The position numbers and the translations under genes are program-made. Below the pieces are notes generated by a model. The model did no database searches, was not told the origin of the DNA, and worked only from the letters and a program-made list of their open reading frames with translations. This document shows positions 10,850 to 21,013 of a stretch of 64,000 nucleotides of DNA, in pieces. Origin of the DNA: Owenia fusiformis. Lineage: Eukaryota; Annelida; Polychaeta; Sabellida; Oweniidae. The DNA lies in contig CAIIXF020000003.1 of NCBI GenBank assembly GCA_903813345.2, positions 33,410,159-33,474,158 of the forward strand. Reading direction: 5' to 3'. Numbering within the stretch: the stretch's first letter is position 1; each line of letters starts with the position of its first letter.

Positions 10850-11730
10850 GTTGATATGAAGATTGAACCAATAAAATTGATGAGTATTTAAGTGTAAGGG
10901 AATTTTCACCTAAAAAACTCAATAAAGTCGCTCCACTACTTTTCCAGCTAAGCAACAATGTAAAATAACACACATAAAAAATCCTCAAAATGGCCACTAA
11001 TTAGCCAAAATGTCATAGAAAAATGTAACAATGCTTTTCATTATTCAAATTTAAAATTTCAACAAAAAACGTGTCTTTATTTTCCAAGCTAAAACAAGAA
11101 TATGTCATAAGAAAGTATAATATGCTTCTAAGTAGTAAAACAACACAAGTAAATGGCTGCCTAATAGCCAAGTTATCATAAGACAGGTGTACCATGCTCA
11201 TAAGAATTTACATATCAATTATGAACAAAATCGCTCCTCTACTTTCATGCTGGCCACCATGTTTTTAAAAACAATTAGATTTTAAACTTGATTCATATCC
11301 TTAATGCTTCTTTGCATTTAAATAATAAAATATTGCAGCAGCTTTATATGTTGTACTGTAAAATTGACACTAAAAAGGCGGCCATTTTGAAACAGGAGAA
11401 CATTATGAAAATCGGCTCTCGGGCAGTACGTGTAGCTAGATGGGGCATATAGGCAATAAATAAAACGATATTGGGTCATAGTATTTCAGTTATTGCCTAG
11501 ACAGACGGACGTTCACTACGTTAGTAACTGACATCTTGTAATATATAAATACACTGTCCCACATGATTTTTAAAAGACGGAGCCGTTCTATTATCCCCAA
11601 ATGAACTTCGTTCGATGGGATTATTAAGATCAAACAGTGAACTAATTATCTCTAATTTCATTGTTATTTCTAATTGAACTACTCATGTATTTAGACAACA
11701 TGCCTATTACGAGGAAGGCACAATTTTCAA
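10850..11730. other. Degenerate repeats upstream of SLC22 copy 2
   Basis: Between 10910 and 11270 phrases such as TCGCTCC(A/T)CTACTTT, GCCACTAATTAGCCAAAATGTCATA, CTAATAGCCAAGTTATCATA and TTTCCA(A)GCTAA recur loosely, as in an old ~130-bp tandem array. No open frame is credible. The final 150 bp merge into the block shared by the three transporter promoters. Confidence 0.4.
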
Positions 11731-11884
11731 AAGTAGACTTTGGGAGAGATACTATTGTATGTAAATATTTGAAATCTGATACTGAGACAATTTTTATCAC
11801 TAGTGTTCATCCATAGAAATACAGATATTCAACTTGAATTGTGTAAAATTTCTATTTTAGTTACTTAACGACACCCAAAAAGTC

Positions 11885-13582
11885 ATGACATTCGACGATA
11901 CATTGTTAAAGACGGGAGGATTTGGGAGGTATCAGAAGCTCCTAATATTGGGCTTTATAATATTCTATTTCGCAAACGTTTGGCAGTTTATAAATCTCAA
12001 TTTTCTCGTTGGAAGCATGGACCATTGGTGTAGATTTGATGTTCACGATGGTTTAAATAAAAGTTATCACAAGGAGCTGATGATTCCAAAATCTATAAAT
12101 GAGTTTGCAGAGAAAACCTACAGCAAATGTGAAATGTATGACGTAAATATCACCGAACTGGTTGATCGAGAGGGAGATTTAGGCAAAATGGTGACACATA
12201 GTAACTGGACGAGAGTACCTTGTAGACAAGGTTGGGAATATGACCAAACTGTGTTTTATTCTACTATTGTAAGCAAGTACACACTAGTTTGTGATCGCTC
12301 ATGGTTACGAACTATTCCATCAATGGCCTTTGTCCTTGGTTCGTCCTTTGGATCAATCTTCGCGGGATACATGTCTGACAGATGGGGTAGAAAATGGACC
12401 GTGGTGATTATGATAATAGGCCAAATGATGAGCAACTTAGGAGAAACATTTTCACCATATTTCTGGCTATTAGTTGGATTTCGATTTTTAGTAGGAATAT
12501 GTAATATGGGAGGATATTCTGCATTTTGGATTCTCGTAATAGAAAGTATGCCTCCGAAATATCGGACCCACTGTACATATTTTGGTAGTACACTTGGGCG
12601 TATCCTTGACTTTGTTCTGCCGTTAGTTGCATATTTTGTTCGAAACCACATACACTTACATTTAGTTGGTGTGGGTGTTGCCATACCCGGATTAATTTGT
12701 GCTTTTGTCCTGCCCGAAAGCCCAAGATGGCTTCTATCCCGCAAACAATATGAAGAATATAATACAGTTATGCATAGGATCGCAAAGATAAATAATATTG
12801 AGTTTCCTGAAGATATGGCAACAGACGAGGGTCTGGCAGAAGAAAACAACAACAAAGAGGTAGTAGTTCAAAAAGTGTCTGTCCTTAATTTACTAAGAAC
12901 TCCACGTCTCAGACAGCGCACTCTGATTTTGTGGTTTCTTTGGTTTAGCAGGACATTTATCTTGTATGCGTTTGTATTGAATGTTGGAAAGCTAGTTCCT
13001 GGCAATATATATCTCAATTTGGCTATTGTATCAGCTGGTTCTGAGATACCTACATTCATAACAATTTGGTTTGCTTTATTTAAATCTGGGAGAAGGCTTG
13101 CAATTATGATCTACATTCTGATTAGTGGATTGTGTTGTTTACTGATGATACCGCTTATATTGGTGAATATGAAATTGTTGGTGACCATAGCTGCTATGAT
13201 AGCATTGTCAACCGTGAAGACTATGTTGCGAGTCCTGTTTCTGTATACAGGGGAGATATATCCAACACCAGCCAGGACCATTGGTGTTGGAAGCGCAATT
13301 AGCATTAGTCGAATAGCAGCCCTGATAGCCACACAACTCCCTCTTTTACAACAAATATGGTTTGGCTTGCCATACGTTTGCCTTTCCACATTTGCTATTA
13401 TCTCGAGTGTGTTAGCATATTTCCTCCCCGAAACAAAGAATTGCCATTTGCCAGAGACATTTGAAGAAGCAGAACAATTCGGGACGCCAAACTACAGGAA
13501 TTCTGATGAGGAGAGTGTTAAAAAAAGTGACTCAATGCATCTAACTGAGCCATTCATTAATGCTGCTACTTCGGAAAAATAG
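11885..13582 (+). CDS. SLC22-type organic cation transporter-like protein, copy 2
   Basis: Single-exon 565-aa membrane carrier, intact from MTFDDTLLKTGGFGRYQ to EPFINAATSEK. It has the SLC22 hallmarks: a large first extracellular loop with conserved cysteines (DHWCRFDV, YSKCEMYDVN, CRQGWEYDQ), MFS motif A (GYMSDRWGRKW), PESPRWLL in the central loop and GEIYPTPARTIG near the C-terminus. It differs from copies 1 and 3 mostly in TM2-TM4 (IPSMAFVLGSSFGSIFAGY; MSNLGETFSPYFWLLVGFRF) and in the acidic linker (EDMATDEGLAEENNNKEVV). The TM5-TM6 block and the last ~45 codons are nearly identical in DNA to the other copies. The 5' leader keeps CGACACCCAAAAAGTCATGACA, but the upstream ATG seen in copy 1 is absent, which supports MTFD as the family start. 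Transport substrate unknown. Confidence 0.9.
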   Translation: MTFDDTLLKTGGFGRYQKLLILGFIIFYFANVWQFINLNFLVGSMDHWCRFDVHDGLNKSYHKELMIPKSINEFAEKTYSKCEMYDVNITELVDREGDLGKMVTHSNWTRVPCRQGWEYDQTVFYSTIVSKYTLVCDRSWLRTIPSMAFVLGSSFGSIFAGYMSDRWGRKWTVVIMIIGQMMSNLGETFSPYFWLLVGFRFLVGICNMGGYSAFWILVIESMPPKYRTHCTYFGSTLGRILDFVLPLVAYFVRNHIHLHLVGVGVAIPGLICAFVLPESPRWLLSRKQYEEYNTVMHRIAKINNIEFPEDMATDEGLAEENNNKEVVVQKVSVLNLLRTPRLRQRTLILWFLWFSRTFILYAFVLNVGKLVPGNIYLNLAIVSAGSEIPTFITIWFALFKSGRRLAIMIYILISGLCCLLMIPLILVNMKLLVTIAAMIALSTVKTMLRVLFLYTGEIYPTPARTIGVGSAISISRIAALIATQLPLLQQIWFGLPYVCLSTFAIISSVLAYFLPETKNCHLPETFEEAEQFGTPNYRNSDEESVKKSDSMHLTEPFINAATSEK

Positions 13583-13709
13583 CCAGTGAATAGAAATAGT
13601 AACTATCAATTTTCCTGATAGAAAGGAGTCATACAACATACTTCTAGCGTATAAGAATTACCATTTCGTCCATTGTAAATTCATATGAAATCGACTTTGA
13701 TGTAGGATA

Positions 13710-13914
13710 ACCAGGCTCGTAGCCAGGGGAGGGGGGTTCGATGGGTTTTAGAGAACCCCCCCCCCCTGGCCAGAATTTCTTTCTACCATTCGGAGCACTT
13801 TTTAAGTGATTTTGGTCATTTTTGGACCAAAATTGTCTAAAGTGAACCCCCCCTGGAATTTTTCAAAAAGTGAACCCACCTTGGCAAATCCTGGCAACGG
13901 GCCTGATAAATAAA
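13710..13914. mobile_element. Probable MITE with CCAGGCTCGTAGCCAGG-like ends
   Basis: CAGGCTCGTAGCCAGGGG at the left and CCTGGCAACGGGCCTG at the right form an imperfect inverted repeat around G/C homopolymers (GGAGGGGGG, CCCCCCCCCTGGCC, AACCCCCCCTGG). It resembles the GGGGCGTAGCCAG MITE at 61407. It supplies the only AATAAA-like hexamer (13909) after SLC22 copy 2. Confidence 0.45.
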
Positions 13915-14409
13915 GATACATACATACAAGCAAGAATTTGTTCATGGCTTTCCAATTTGAGTACAATACTATTTCATACGAACATAACTTGTTCCATTCA
14001 TTTAACACTTCTTAGAAATCTTAGAAATCATTTACGATATAGTATTAAATGGGCATATAGTCTAATATGGCCTGAGAAGGTTTTCTACATGTGCACGTTT
14101 TTGAGTATCCTTGGAAATTCGATCCTTGCAAATCCTTGGATTTCAAGATGGCTTCCAAAATTGCTGCCGAAGTGAATATAAGATTTATTATCTAAACATA
14201 TAGATGTGTTATAACTTTAATTTTTGATATTTTAAGTTTATGAGGACAATGCTTTTAATTTAATAAAATCAACAAATGGCCTCCAAAATGGCTGCCAAAA
14301 TAATTTCATATCGTGACTCTGCAGCCATTTAAATCGCCATCTTGGATGTCAAAATAAAGGAATTATTTGATGACTTAATTATAGACAACATTGAAATTCT
14401 TGGCCTCTT

Positions 14410-15010
14410 AATCCTGGACATGGTCTCCAAAATCACTGTCCTTAACTGTTCTTTGAGCTTAGATCAATAGTTACATATTCATTTCAGCACCCATTTTGGT
14501 AGCCATCTTGGATTTCTATAAAAAGTGATTATTTGTTAAATCAATAGTTACATATTCATTTTGGCATCCATTTTGGTGGCCAACTTGTATTTCTATAAAA
14601 AGTAATTGTTTGATGACTTAGATTTAGACATAAATGAAATCCTTGACCCCTAAAACCAAAACATGATCTCCAAAATCACTGTTCTTTGAGCTTAAATCAA
14701 TAGTTGCATATTCGTTTTGGCACCCATTTTGGCGGCCATCTTGTATTTCTGTGATGACTCCGATCTAGACATTATAAATGAAATCCTTAACCCCTAGAAC
14801 CATGACATGATCACCAATATCACTGTTCTAAACTGTTCTTCGAGCTTAAATCAATGGTTACATACCGCTATTCGTTTTGGCACCCATTTTGGTGGCCATT
14901 TTAGATTTGTATAAGAAGATATTGTTTGATGACTTAGATTTAGGCACAAATGAAATCCTTAACCCCTTAAACCCCGACATAGGCCCTAATATCACAGTTT
15001 TTGCATCTCA
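14410..15010. repeat. Degenerate tandem repeat, ~155-bp unit, about four copies
   Basis: Each unit carries AATCAATRGTTACATATTC, GGCACCCATTTTGGTGGCCAT, TTGTATTTCTATAA, GATGACTTAGATTTAGACA, AAATGAAATCCTTAACCCC and TCACTGTTCT in order. Units begin near 14465, 14540, 14695 and 14850. Divergence is moderate, so the array is not recent. No coding potential. Confidence 0.75.
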
Positions 15011-15236
15011 GTGTGCTTAGATATGCCCACTGTTATATTGTAACACGTGCACCGGCGGTCATTTTGAAAAAAGGTGATAACACCCATTTAGCTACAACTG
15101 TTGCAATTCTATTACACAGTTTCTTACTCTAGAGGTCTTAACCTTCCCAAAAATCACATAAGGCGATTATTCCCCTGACTTGATACTTTTAACCTAAGTT
15201 TTGGGGCAAAGCTGATGGCCTTATACGATTTATATG

Positions 15237-17374
15237 TTTTTTTTATCATCTTTCATATTTATTGTAAGCACAAGTCATTTAGATACAATTACAAGGGGCA
15301 AAGCGCTGTAAGCATTAGATGTCCCCTTATATAAATAAACAATAAAGTACAATATTCATCTTAACCTGGATGTCACCTGTAAATGGTAGAATACCTTGCA
15401 ATGAAACAAAAGATAGGAGGGCTGCTGATATCCTGGGGGGGGGGGGGTAGTATGTTGAAAAATGGAAACAGGTCATAGGCAGGAAAATTTTTTAGATTCT
15501 GGTTGTGTTTTCAATGAGATAATTCGCAACCAATGAAAATAGATTATCCATTTCTAATTGGGTTAATGATGGATCCCCAAAAAGAAAAAAGTGAATTTTG
15601 TCTTGCTGAGTTCTGGAATGAGTTAATAAGTCCCCATATATCCCTAAAGTATCTGTTATTAATTTATTTCTTTGTTGTTCTTTCAGAGGGCATTTGAAAA
15701 AGAAGTGGGGAAAAGTTTCAGGGGAACCACATAAACAACTTGATGACTCAACTGAGCTCCAATTGTGGGCTTTGAGCTGAGCTTTTAAAATTAAATCTAC
15801 CCTGGCTCTATTCAGATAAAGTTCTTGTTGACGAGTTAATTTTAAACAAATAGTTGAAACAACACCAGGGAACAAATTTAATTTAAGTGTTCTTTTAAAA
15901 GATGCAATAGTTGGCAAGAGCTTTTGTTCCAAGGGAACAGATCCTGGATCATTCCATAGGTTCATCATTTTGTATATTGGAGACTTATGTGGATAGTGAA
16001 TAGGGATAGTGAAATCTCGAGATTTCCTTAACAATCTTGCTTGAGGGTTTATGAATGGCCTAAATATATCTGAGATATAAATAGGTGTTAAATCGTTCAC
16101 GGCTTTGTACATAATTGTTTTAAAGTGGAGGATCCTCCTCTCAGTTAAGGTGGACCAGTTCAAAATGTTAAGTACTAAATCTGTTAAAATGTAAGTGCTG
16201 GAGCCTGGGAGAGCACCAGAGACTATTAGACCAGCTTGGTACTGGAGATTGTCAAGTCTGTTAAGGTCACAAATAGGAGCACAGTCGTAAAGGATATCAC
16301 AATAATCAAATAAGGACTGAATATAAGCTGTATAGAGAATATTTAATTGTTTTGATTTTAGTCTACCCTTAAGTGCTTTTAAGGGGTTAAGAGCTGTTTG
16401 GATTTTTGCACAGATAGAATTTATATGTGCTGACCCACTTAATTTTTTATCAAAAATGAAGCCTAGGTGTTTATGAATGTCAGTTTTTTCAATTTGTTTA
16501 TCATTTAAGATAACTGGTGGATAGATTGGATTATTTGTTTTAGAAAAGGTCATTTCTCTGCTCTTTTCTGGTTAAAATCTAGTTTCCACTGTTTAGACCA
16601 GGCTTCAATTTTTTTAGATCATTTTGAATTTGTATATGAGACTGCGGATTGTTTGAGGAAGTAGGTACAAAGAGGGAGGTGTCATCTGCATAAATAAAAC
16701 ACTCTGAGGTCAGGTTGTCCGGTAAGTCGTTTATATAGAGGAGAAACATCAAAGGTCCGAGAATACTTCCCTGAGGCACAGAGCAGTTTATGTAGTTGCT
16801 AGGAGAGGTGTCAGAACATTTGCCATTCACAGTTACTTTGACACTCCTATCAGTCAAATAAGATTTTAGAAAAACTAATAAGTTTCCTGAAAATCCATAT
16901 GCTTTCAACTTTTTTAGAAGAAGGTAGTGGGGGACACGGTCAAACGCGGCCGAAATATCCAGAAAAATTGCACGTGTATCATTGCCGTCGCTACAATTGC
17001 GCCAAATTAGGTTTTGGATGGCTAACAGTTGTAACTCATTGCTGTGCCCTTTCAAAAAACCGGACTGGTATTTATACAATAAGTTATTTTCAATTAAATG
17101 TTCGTACATCTTAGAGTAGACAATTCGTTCTAATATTTTGGAAGTAATACTGAGAAGAGATATAGGTCTATAATTTCTTATGTCATTCTTATTATTCTTT
17201 TTAAATATTGGGCAGATATCCCCTAATTTCCAGTTCTGGGGAAAATTACCTGTGGTCAAAATTTTATGAAAAAGTAAATTAAGTGGCACAGAAATAGTAT
17301 TCCTGCATAGCTGGAGCATTTTTATTGTAACTCCAGCTGGACAATTTGCTTTTGAGGGGTCAAGATCAAAATCA
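15237..17374 (-). mobile_element. 5'-truncated LINE with 12-bp target-site duplication
   Basis: A non-LTR retrotransposon lies on the minus strand. ACGATTTATATG occurs directly outside both ends (15225-15236 and 17375-17386). A run of eight T (15237-15244), i.e. the poly(A) tail in element orientation, abuts the left copy. A 3' UTR with AATAAA-like motifs follows, then decayed ORF2. The 5' part (ORF1, endonuclease) is missing, the normal result of incomplete target-primed reverse transcription. RT sequence and the C-terminal Cys/His motif suggest the CR1/Jockey group. Confidence 0.9.
15492..17374 (-). pseudogene. LINE ORF2 fragment (reverse transcriptase and C-terminus)
   Basis: Reads from FDLDPSKANCPAGV at the truncated 5' end through RT blocks NYRPISLLSITSKILERIV, SAAFDRVPH, SVPQGSILGPL and the catalytic YADDTSLF. 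It then shows the thumb-like KHLGFIFDKKLSG and a C-terminal CLCG...HFFFKC cysteine/histidine motif, ending at 15492. After KKLK the frame is lost: the next bases encode AWSKQWKLDFNQK in another frame before the third frame resumes at MTFSKTNN. At least two small indels (near 16570-16610) therefore break it. Catalytic aspartates are still present, so it is a fairly young but dead copy. Confidence 0.88.
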
Positions 17375-17386
17375 ACGATTTATATG

Positions 17387-17738
17387 TAAGCGCGATCTAT
17401 TCAGTTCTTTTGCCATTCAATCAGTAATGTTTGTGTACACAAAAAATAGGAATCGTTAAAATGAATGTGGCGATTCATTCATTCATTCAACTTTTCTTCG
17501 CTACTACCCCTGTTTGCAATAACATTCAGAGTGATGGCCGTTTCAAATTTAAGTTACTAGGCTACAGGAAGGTTACTTGGAAGGGATGATTATCAACGGT
17601 AGGCTCGTCGAGAGATAAATGTACCTATATGTAAATGTTTAAATTAAGATACTCTGACAATTTTAAAGGTAAACATCAAACGGATGAAAGGTATACAAAC
17701 TGAATTGAGTAAAAGTTCTATTATTATAGTAAAAAGCC
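17387..17738 (+). promoter_or_regulatory. Upstream region of SLC22 copy 3
   Basis: No gene. The part from about 17587 (CGTCGAGAGATAAATGTACC, TATGTAAATGTTTAAATT, ...GAATTGAGTAAAAGTTCT) aligns with the leaders of copies 1 and 2, and so probably contains the transcription start and 5' UTR. The LINE target duplication at 17375-17386 marks its left limit, so the insertion fell only ~360 bp before the start codon. Confidence 0.5.
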
Positions 17739-19427
17739 ATGACATTCGACAATGCGCTGTTAAAGATAGGAGGATTCGGGAGATACCAGAAACTCCAGAT
17801 ACTGGGTTTGGTAATATTTTTTTTCGGAAACATTTGGCAGTTTAATATTATCAATTTTCTAGTTGGAGACATGGACCATTGGTGTAGATTTGATGTTCCA
17901 CATGGTGAAAACAAAAGTCATCTTAAGGATCTGATAATTCCAAAATATATAAATGAGTTTGGTGAGAAAACCTACAGCAAATGTGAAATGTACGACGTCA
18001 ATATTACCGAACTAGGTGATCGAGAGGGAGATGTGGGCAAAATGGTGCCAGATAGTAACTGGACGAGAGTACCTTGTAAATATGGTTGGGAGTATGACCA
18101 AACTGAGTTTTATTCAAACTTAGTAAGTCGATACGGGCTGGTGTGCAGTCGAGAATGGCTACAGACCATTCCAGCAATGTCTTTCGCCTTGGGTTCATGT
18201 TTTGGGTTTACCTTAGCTGGTTATATGTCTGACAGATGGGGTAGAAAATGGACTGCAGTTACAATGTTAATAGGCCAAGTAGTGTGTGTTGCAGCGGAAG
18301 CATTTTCACCGTATCTTTGGTTATTCCTTGGATTGCGATTCCTCGTAGGATTTTGGAATTTGGGAGCGTATTCAGTACTTTTGATTCTCGTCACAGAAAG
18401 TATGCCTCCAAAATATCGGAACCATTGTACATATTTCGTTACTCTTGGGCGTATCCTTGATTTTATTCTGCCCTTAGTTGCGTATTTTGTTCGAAACCAC
18501 ATACACTTACATTTAGTTGGTGTGGGTGTTGCCATACCCGGATTAATTTGTGCTTTTGTCCTGCCCGAAAGCCCGAGATGGCTTCTATCTCGCAAACGAT
18601 ATAAAGAATACAGTACAGCTGTGCATAGGATCGCTAGGATCAATAATGTTGCCAATCCTGAAGGAATAGACGAGAGTCCGACAGCAGAAAACAATAACAA
18701 TGATGCAGTTAAAAGTGTGTCTGTCCTTAATTTCCTTAGAACGCCACGTCTCAGACAGCGCACTCTGATTTTGTGGTTTATTTGGTCGAGCAGAACATTA
18801 ATTTTGTATGCGTTTGGAACAAATATTGGAAAACTAGTTCCTGGTAATATATATCTCAATATGGCTCTTGTAGCAGCTGGGTCAGAGGTTCCTACCTTTA
18901 TCACAATTTGGATTGCTTTATTTAAAACTGGGAGAAGGCTGGCAATTATGATCTACATTCTTATTAGTGGATTATGTTGTTTACTTATGATACCGTTAAT
19001 ATTGGTGAATATAAAATTGCTGGTGTCGATATCTGCTATGATAGCAATGTCAACTATGAAGACTACGTTGCGAATCCTGTTTCTGTATACAGGTGAAATA
19101 TATCCAACACCAGCAAGGACCATTGGTGTTGGAAGTGCAGCAAGTATCAGTCGAATAGCAGCCCTGATAGCCACACAACTCCCTCTTTTAAAACAAATAT
19201 GGTTTGGGTTGCCATACGTTTGCCTTTCCACATTTGCTATAATCTCGAGTGTGTTAGCATATTTCCTTCCCGAAACAAGGAATTGCCATTTGCCAGAGAC
19301 ATTTGAAGAAGCGGAACTATTTGGGACGCCAAACTACAGGAATTCTGGAAATGAGAATGTGGCTCAGTGCAACCGTAACGACCCTGAGGACACTTGTCCG
19401 GAGAGCTGTAGTGTAAGAAGGACATGA
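17739..19427 (+). CDS. SLC22-type transporter-like protein, copy 3, with replaced C-terminus
   Basis: Single-exon frame of 562 aa, starting MTFDNALLKIGGFGRYQ. All core SLC22 marks are present: DHWCRFDV, YSKCEMYDVN, CKYGWEYDQTEF, MFS motif A GYMSDRWGRKW, PESPRWLL, GEIYPTPARTIG. It is closest to copy 1; about 110 bp in the central loop (18625-18735 versus 4276-4385) are identical. The cytoplasmic tail follows copies 1 and 2 through YRNSGNENV and then switches to AQCNRNDPEDTCPESC...RRT, because a tRNA-derived SINE in antisense starts at about 19361. The paralogue ending (SDSM.L.EPFIN.AT.EK) is lost. The membrane core is intact, so transport may persist. No AATAAA hexamer was located in its usual position. 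It may be a functional gene with a new tail or an early pseudogene. Confidence 0.85.
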   Translation: MTFDNALLKIGGFGRYQKLQILGLVIFFFGNIWQFNIINFLVGDMDHWCRFDVPHGENKSHLKDLIIPKYINEFGEKTYSKCEMYDVNITELGDREGDVGKMVPDSNWTRVPCKYGWEYDQTEFYSNLVSRYGLVCSREWLQTIPAMSFALGSCFGFTLAGYMSDRWGRKWTAVTMLIGQVVCVAAEAFSPYLWLFLGLRFLVGFWNLGAYSVLLILVTESMPPKYRNHCTYFVTLGRILDFILPLVAYFVRNHIHLHLVGVGVAIPGLICAFVLPESPRWLLSRKRYKEYSTAVHRIARINNVANPEGIDESPTAENNNNDAVKSVSVLNFLRTPRLRQRTLILWFIWSSRTLILYAFGTNIGKLVPGNIYLNMALVAAGSEVPTFITIWIALFKTGRRLAIMIYILISGLCCLLMIPLILVNIKLLVSISAMIAMSTMKTTLRILFLYTGEIYPTPARTIGVGSAASISRIAALIATQLPLLKQIWFGLPYVCLSTFAIISSVLAYFLPETRNCHLPETFEEAELFGTPNYRNSGNENVAQCNRNDPEDTCPESCSVRRT

Positions 19428-19556
19428 CAGGGAGTGTGATGAATACAATGCTATGCTCCGTGTGGGAATCGAACCCAGGACCTTCCGCTCCAGGGTTCGA
19501 TGCTTTACTCCTGAGCCATCAACGCTAGCCACTACAGTTGAGACTGTAGTGGCAAC
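19361..19556 (-). mobile_element. tRNA-derived SINE, antisense to SLC22 copy 3
   Basis: On the minus strand TGGCTCAGGAG (19518-19508) fits the tRNA pol III A box and GGTTCGATTCC (19475-19465) is a perfect B box, at tRNA-like spacing. Upstream lies a short hairpin (CCACTACAG / CTGTAGTGG, 19530-19553). The body runs toward 19361, where homology to the other SLC22 tails stops. No clear poly(A) or target duplication is visible at the gene-side end, so that edge is approximate. Confidence 0.78.
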
Positions 19557-19562
19557 TAGTTA

Positions 19563-19964
19563 GGGGAGGCATCAAAAGTTCAATGTCTGATAGGAAACTA
19601 AATAAATCTAGTTTTGAGTTGGACCCCCCCCTCCCCCTCAAAAATGAATACAATGAAAGTTGATCGCGGACTTTTCACATGTTTTAGCGACTCAATTTGG
19701 ACTTTCATGGGGCCAGTACTATAACTTATTTATGATTCTTAAAACATGTGCCAACAACAATAGGCATAATATTCCATGTTGCATGCATCTTGGTGAAGAA
19801 GGCATCTGGTAAAATCTTTATTTTCCAAGGCATTTCGAGTCGAAATTGCGAAAAATTTAAATGTTGAAATTTGTCGGATAGCAAACTGAAATAGCTTTGA
19901 CCCCCTCCCCCCAAACTAGATTTATTTAGTTTTCTATCAGACATTGATGTTTTGATGCCTCCCC
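19563..19964. mobile_element. MITE with ~55-bp inverted repeats
   Basis: GGGGAGGCATCAAAAGTTCA... at 19563 is the near-perfect inverse of ...ACATTGATGTTTTGATGCCTCCCC ending 19964. The arms include TCTGATAGGAAACTAAATAA / TTATTTAGTTTTCTATCAGA. TTA (left) and TTAA (right) border it, so TTAA targeting with a one-base loss is plausible. No coding capacity; it abuts the SINE. Confidence 0.85.
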
Positions 19965-19968
19965 TTAA

Positions 19969-20353
19969 CGAGGGTCATCACACAACTAACAGAGTCATTT
20001 ATAAATTCTTCTTATAAGTTACTTGCATTTAACATTTTATGAGTAGCCTTTCATTGATCCTGTTTCCCCAGATATGACAAAATGGAGTAGTTAAACGTTT
20101 GATGCGAGACTATTTCAGGAAACATTAATTTCGTCTATGTTTTTTAATTTTATCTATTCAAAACAACATGCTATGACAGTAACATGGATTATATAAGAAT
20201 AATCATTGAAATTAAAGAGTATTATGAGTCTCATTTTAGAAATATCATGATGATTGTCATGCCAAAATGTCATAGCCTTGAAAGGTGTAACAGTAAACAA
20301 TGACTTTAAGAATATGTCACCACTTCTTGTTGATAACATAAAAACGGTCATAC
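19969..20353. other. Intergenic remainder, nothing recognised
   Basis: Lies between the MITE and the last visible exon of the minus-strand PhyH gene. I looked for further PhyH exons (the HxD iron motif, RxS) on the minus strand and found none. Confidence 0.4.
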
Positions 20354-21013
20354 TTTTAATTTTTCCAGCTTTGTACAATTTCTGCGCAAGTTCATCAACC
20401 ATTCCAGCTATTGCATCCTGACTTGGTTTCAATTCTTCATGGGTGAAGTAATCTTTGACTATCACATAACCCTATATAGAAAATAAAATTTGCATGTTAT
20501 TTTTACTTGCATTGCAACACTAGCGAGTATTCATTATAAAATCAAAATATTTAATTAAAATGAGCGGGATATCTCAAAGGAGGTGGAAAGGATAGATGGT
20601 GAAAAATGTTTGAAGCAATTGCTAATTGTTTGTATCTATTCTTCTTTCTTTAGAAGCAAAACTGTCACATTTGTAATATTTTAGATCGATTTGATATTTC
20701 ACTAAGCTACAAAATAAAAAATAACAAATATGAAACTTTGAGCATTATAATTTCGATAATCATATTTATTTACTTCTTTGAAGAACTGCTCTACTTGTTC
20801 TTTGGAAAGATGTCCAGGTTTGGCGATAGTTGGTTGTGGGGGTATGACGCGTGTGGGATGGCTCGGGTTATCCTCAACAGGCATGACTATAATATCTGTA
20901 ATACAAATCAAACCATTCTGATTAATCAGAGTCACGAGAGCTTTTTATTCTGTACCTGAGATAGTAGACTTGGAAACCCGAATGACACGTAGTCTTGCTT
21001 CAAGACTGGACAT
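20354..21013 (-). CDS. PhyH-type (phytanoyl-CoA dioxygenase family) protein, 5' exons only
   Basis: Three minus-strand exons join in frame: 21013-20956 (MSSLEARLRVIRVSKSTIS), 20895-20774 (DIIVMPVEDNPSHP... to EQVEQFFKE) and 20471-20354 (GYVIVKDYFTHEEL... to KLYKAGKIK). All have GT..AG borders (donors GTACAG, GTAAAT, GTATGA). The pattern 'LSKEQVEQFFKEGYVIVKDYFTHEEL' typifies the start of the PhyH double-stranded beta-helix, an Fe(II)/2-oxoglutarate oxygenase fold. Only ~99 residues are encoded. The iron-binding HxD...H and 2-oxoglutarate-binding Arg should follow, but no later exon was found before SLC22 copy 3. The gene is therefore truncated at a rearrangement full of transposons, or its remaining exons lie far off. 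The initial methionine could instead be the one at 20884. Confidence 0.6.

Noticed and set aside
19440-19535. A genuine tRNA gene
   Set aside because: A and B boxes are good, but the acceptor stem does not close and extra hairpin and body sequence is attached, so it is a tRNA-derived SINE.
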